Source: Petrolisthes cinctipes
Lineage: Eukaryota > Arthropoda > Malacostraca > Decapoda > Porcellanidae
Assembly: GCA_033782935.1 (NCBI GenBank)
Contig: JAWQEG010000486.1
Span: 3,162,001 to 3,226,000, forward strand
DNA: 64,000 nucleotides
Direction: 5' to 3'
The position numbers and the translations under genes are program-made. Below, one piece after another: positions 61,597 to 64,000 of this stretch. The notes under the pieces were generated by a model. It saw only the letters and a program-made list of their open reading frames with translations, made no database searches and was not told where the DNA came from. Position 1 is the first letter of the stretch, and each line of letters begins with the position of its first letter.

Positions 61597-61600
61597 ATAG
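61584..61600 (+). repeat. LINE 3' tail, (GATA)n
   Basis: A TATAGATAGATAGATAG run directly follows the last codons. Short tandem tails instead of poly-A are known for RTE and some other LINE clades. It marks the 3' end and confirms the + strand orientation. Confidence 0.85.
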
Positions 61601-61700
61601 AACAGGACACATAACAAAACACAGGACACACACACAAACACAAACACACACAACAGGACACATAACAAAACACAGAAGGAAACACACATACATCTGTGAT
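61601..61700 (+). repeat. CA-rich block with a repeated ACAGGACACATAACAAAACA unit
   Basis: The unit occurs at about 61,602 and 61,652 with ACACACACAAACACAAACAC between. A related motif, GACACATACCAAAACACAG, lies at about 62,480 on the far side of the minisatellite, followed in both places by AAGGAAAC. Confidence 0.75.
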
Positions 61701-61727
61701 GTATGTGGTGGGAAGGATATGTCACGG

Positions 61728-62240
61728 TGGGACAGGGTAATGAATAGTGGACAGTTGGGAGGACAGGGTGATGGAAAGGACAGGGGACAAGGTGAGACAG
61801 TAGACAGACAGGGAAAGGTAGGGTAGGTGGGAAGGACAGGGTGATGGAAAGGACAGGGGACAAGGTGGGACAGTAGACAGACAGGGAAAGGTAGGGTAGG
61901 TGGGAAGGACAGGGTGATGGAAAGGACAGGGGACAAGGTGAGACAGTAGACAGACAGGGAATGGTAGGGTAGGTGGAAAGGACAGGCGACAAGTTGGGAC
62001 AGTAGGCAGACAGGGAAATGTAGGGTAGGTGGGAAGGACAGGGGACAAGTTGGGACAGTAGACATACAGGGAAAGGTAGGGTAGGTGAGAAGGACAGGGG
62101 ACAAGGTGGGACAGTAGGCAGACAGGGAAAGGTAGGGTAGGTGGGAAGGACAGGGGACAAGTTGGGACAGTAGACAGATAGGGAAAGATAGGGTAGGTGA
62201 GAAGGACAGGGGACAAGGTGGGACAGTGGGAAGGGAGGGA
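61728..62240 (+). repeat. G-rich minisatellite with 73- and 56-bp units
   Basis: Units built on GGGAAAGGTAGGGTAGGTGG, then AAGGACAGGGGACAAG and GGGACAGTAGACAGACA repeat in tandem. Starts of TAGACAGACA or its variants fall at 61,801, 61,874, 61,947, 62,003, 62,059, 62,115, 62,171 and (as TGGG) 62,227: two steps of 73 bp, then five of 56 bp. The 17-bp difference is the extra GGTGATGGAAAGGACAG. Long minus-strand open frames here (for example 61,174-62,160) are translations of the repeat and do not look like genes. Confidence 0.92.
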
Positions 62241-62319
62241 AAGGTTGTAGGTATGGTTTGGAATGCAGTAGAGAGAAGTAAAACAGGGTAGGGTGGCGGG
62301 AAAGAATGAAGGGAAAAAT

Positions 62320-62321
<2 letters not shown>

Positions 62322-62373
<52 letters not shown>
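62322..62373 (+). repeat. (GA)n microsatellite
   Basis: About 50 bases of uninterrupted GA dinucleotides follow an A/G-rich stretch. Confidence 0.97.
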
Positions 62374-62376
<3 letters not shown>

Positions 62377-62700
62377 AACCCCCCACCGCCATTATCTGCT
62401 TAGGATATGGGCTAGGACAGAAGAGAAAATAGAAAGCTGTATTACAGGACAAACAGAGTAGACAATACGTGTAGTGTACACGACACATACCAAAACACAG
62501 AAGGAAACATTATAACACACATACACACACATAACAGGACACATACCAACACAGGGTGGTGGAGTGGTATTGTATTGAAGCGTGAGGTGGGAGGATTGGC
62601 GGGCAGAGCGGGAAAACATTACAATAATGACTGGGTTATAAATGGCTTTATTGTGGTGTCCATTGAGAAGGGGCGAAAGGTGCAGCAACCTGATTATTTC
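62374..62700. other. Mixed sequence with CA-rich repeats, no gene seen
   Basis: It holds GACACATACCAAAACACAG and ATAACAGGACACATACCAA at about 62,480-62,550, related to the block at 61,601-61,680, plus degenerate (CA)n. The rest is unrecognised. Confidence 0.6.
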
Positions 62701-63160
62701 AAGTTATTTTAGTTGTACAGATGCAGGTTGTTATTGATGTAAATCATTTAATTTACAGTACGGCATGGTATTTATTTTTATATTAATGAAGTGTTCATGT
62801 TATACTGATCATTGATTTTGCATCCAATATTATAATTATTAGGGGGGGACCTGGAGGCAATCAGAGGGATATCTTATGTGTTGCAGGGAGTGGAGAGTCT
62901 TGTGATTAATTTACTCACCATGGGACGTTACACAGGAGCAGACAAACAACAAAGAATGCAATGATGAGCAAATCACATTCAATTAAGTAAGACTAAAATT
63001 ATTTTAAATGAGACTTGCTTACCCTTAGCCTGTGCTCCAATTTTTTGTAATGCTGTATCTCTTGTTCTTTTGCTACGGAGATTACAGCAACGTGAAAATA
63101 CAAGCTTTATTCCTGTGTATTATAGGCTACACACCAGAGAGATGCTTACCCTGCATCACC
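62701..63160. other. Unrecognised AT-rich sequence
   Basis: No open frame of note, RNA gene or repeat was recognised. A GGGGGGGACC run lies at about 62,843-62,852. Confidence 0.55.
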
Positions 63161-63173
63161 TTTTTTTTTTTTT
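63161..63173 (+). repeat. Poly-T tract (T13)
   Basis: Thirteen T's follow CATCACC. It might be the end of an A-tailed retroposon on the minus strand, but no body is recognisable. Confidence 0.85.
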
Positions 63174-63221
63174 CGAGTGAGTAGTCAAATGTGAAGAGTA
63201 TGTAGTATGTAAACATCTTTG

Positions 63222-63241
63222 CACACACACACACACACACA

Positions 63242-63282
<41 letters not shown>
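63222..63282 (+). repeat. Compound (CA)n(CT)n microsatellite
   Basis: About 11 CA units pass directly into about 19 CT units with no interruption. Confidence 0.97.
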
Positions 63283-63283
<1 letters not shown>

Positions 63284-63285
<2 letters not shown>

Positions 63286-63355
63286 GTATTATTATAATAC
63301 AGCAATATAATACATTATACAGCAATTATAATATTATAACATTGTCAACTAGTTA
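63284..63355. repeat. AT-rich low-complexity stretch
   Basis: Short repeats of TATAATACAGCAAT and ATTATAATATTATAA lie just after the CT tract. Confidence 0.6.
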
Positions 63356-63396
63356 ATATCGGTTCTAGAGATTGAACGGTTCTTTGCCAGCAGCCT

Positions 63397-63515
63397 TAGT
63401 GGGTGGGTGGCAGAGGAGGGTAGGAAGGAGTGGGAGAGAGGGGAGGCGAGTAGGATGGACCGGGGTACAGAAGTAGGAGGAGGAGGAGGAGGAGGGAGGA
63501 GAGGCGAGGAGTTAA
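63397..63515 (+). repeat. G-rich purine tract with (GGA)n
   Basis: This is a GGGTGGGTGG start followed by AG-rich sequence and a (GGA) run at about 63,473-63,499. The open frame on the minus strand here is proline-rich and low complexity, so I do not call it a gene. Confidence 0.8.
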
Positions 63516-64000
63516 AAAATTTGCTCTGTGTCTGTGTCTATCAGACTCTATCTGGCTGCCTGCCCGTGTGGAGTAATTGATGCATGATGACTCAGCAGTT
63601 CCTCTGCTTACCACTCATTCATAACAGTTTAACCTAGAAAACTCACATACATAGAATTGCGGCTGTTAAAAGCAATAGAACCGTTGAATCGTACGTGTGG
63701 CAGCGACCGGCACCACCTCACCTGCACCCGGCAAGGCGACAAGGCCGAGGCTAGACCGCGGGAAATTATGAGTATCATAGTCTTTTAAACTTTTCAAAGT
63801 TATTCTGTAACGTACCTACATCTAAACTATACCCATAGAATGCTTGAACAATGTAGTTTCTTAATCGAAATAGTATATTTTATTATTATTTACCAATTCT
63901 CCATTATAATCTAATATATCAGTACGAGAATAACTTTTCACATTTTCTCCATGGTACTCGTATTTATTATACCTGTAATATCTTTCTTAATAGGGAACTG
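63516..64000. other. Unrecognised flank to the window end
   Basis: A GC-rich patch (about 63,690-63,770) lies in AT-rich sequence. No gene, splice structure or repeat is recognisable. Confidence 0.5.

Larger units (their letters stand above)
58590..61600 (+). mobile_element. Non-LTR retrotransposon (LINE) fossil, 5'-truncated, RTE-like architecture
   Basis: An AP-type endonuclease followed by a reverse transcriptase and a short C-terminal region can be read on the + strand, spread over several frames. Endonuclease motifs include AYAP, GDM, YTW, LIDY and SDHF. RT motifs are AAFIDLEKAYDRVD, VGLRQGCVMSP and LFADDTVLLAE, and the C-terminal region has LRWFGHVERM and GRPPVRW. The ORF ends within the 3' tail, a TAGATAGATAGATAG repeat, with essentially no 3' UTR. 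Single ORF, AP endonuclease, very short 3' end and microsatellite tail fit the RTE clade, but the clade is not proven. The copy is dead: at least five in-frame stops and several frameshifts, 5' truncation and an internal insertion. The order of domains and strand are certain; the exact 5' end is not. Confidence 0.9.

Noticed and set aside
61174..62488. Minus-strand open frames of 164-328 codons rich in Pro, Leu and Ser
   Set aside because: They cross the LINE antisense strand, the minisatellite and (GA)n tracts; the repeated TYPTFPC-like peptide is the minisatellite unit.
63396..63614. 72-codon minus-strand frame with a poly-Leu and Pro-rich end
   Set aside because: It is the translation of the (GGA)n and G-rich tract on the opposite strand.

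Overview
The window is eukaryotic, non-coding, repeat-dominated DNA. About 90% of it (1-57,757) is one uninterrupted tandem satellite array. The last 6.2 kb is the array's flank: a dead non-LTR retrotransposon (LINE), minisatellite and microsatellite blocks, and short unrecognised AT-rich stretches. I see no intact protein gene, tRNA, rRNA, CRISPR array or telomeric repeat. The LINE fossil, the abundance of (GA)n/(CA)n/(CT)n/(GATA)n tracts and the very long satellite suggest an arthropod, most likely a decapod crustacean. The LINE's protein phrases resemble those I remember from decapod genomes, but that is recollection, not a search. A pericentromeric or other heterochromatic location is likely but unproven.

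Satellite. The basic unit is a monomer of about 177 bp (long) or 147-148 bp (short), roughly 350 copies, all in one orientation. The two lengths differ by one 29-bp cassette bounded by ATAT. Two monomers carry the cassette twice. The long monomer is itself a diverged dimer of two halves of about 88 bp. Monomers are organised into nested higher-order repeats (HORs): a 15-monomer unit of 2,448 bp present twice (about 897-5,798); a 17-monomer unit of 2,803 bp present about five times with almost no differences (about 4,800-18,775); a 2,449-bp unit containing hexamers of about 974 bp (18.8-23 kb); a 650-bp tetramer pair (24.1-25.4 kb); a 3.15-kb block repeated 4,480 bp apart (27.65 and 32.13 kb); a larger block of 5-6 kb repeated about 11 kb apart (24.85-30.2 and 35.64-41.46 kb); 324-, 2,152- and 1,325-bp units (41-47.8 kb); a 4,038-bp-spaced pair (48.1 and 52.2 kb); and a degenerate terminal domain (53.6-57.757 kb). 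The many minus-strand open frames (up to 294 codons) arise because 177 and 147 are multiples of three; I do not regard them as genes.

Flank. The array stops abruptly at 57,757, at the ATAT that ends a 29-bp cassette. After about 0.6 kb of unrecognised sequence there is a G-rich degenerate minisatellite with a G-quadruplex motif, then a 5'-truncated, frameshifted LINE on the + strand (about 58,590-61,600) with recognisable AP-type endonuclease and reverse transcriptase motifs and a GATA-type tail. A 143-bp foldback (MITE-like) element interrupts its endonuclease. Downstream lie a CA-rich repeat, a 73/56-bp minisatellite, (GA)n, (CA)n(CT)n and (GGA)n tracts, and AT-rich sequence to the window end.
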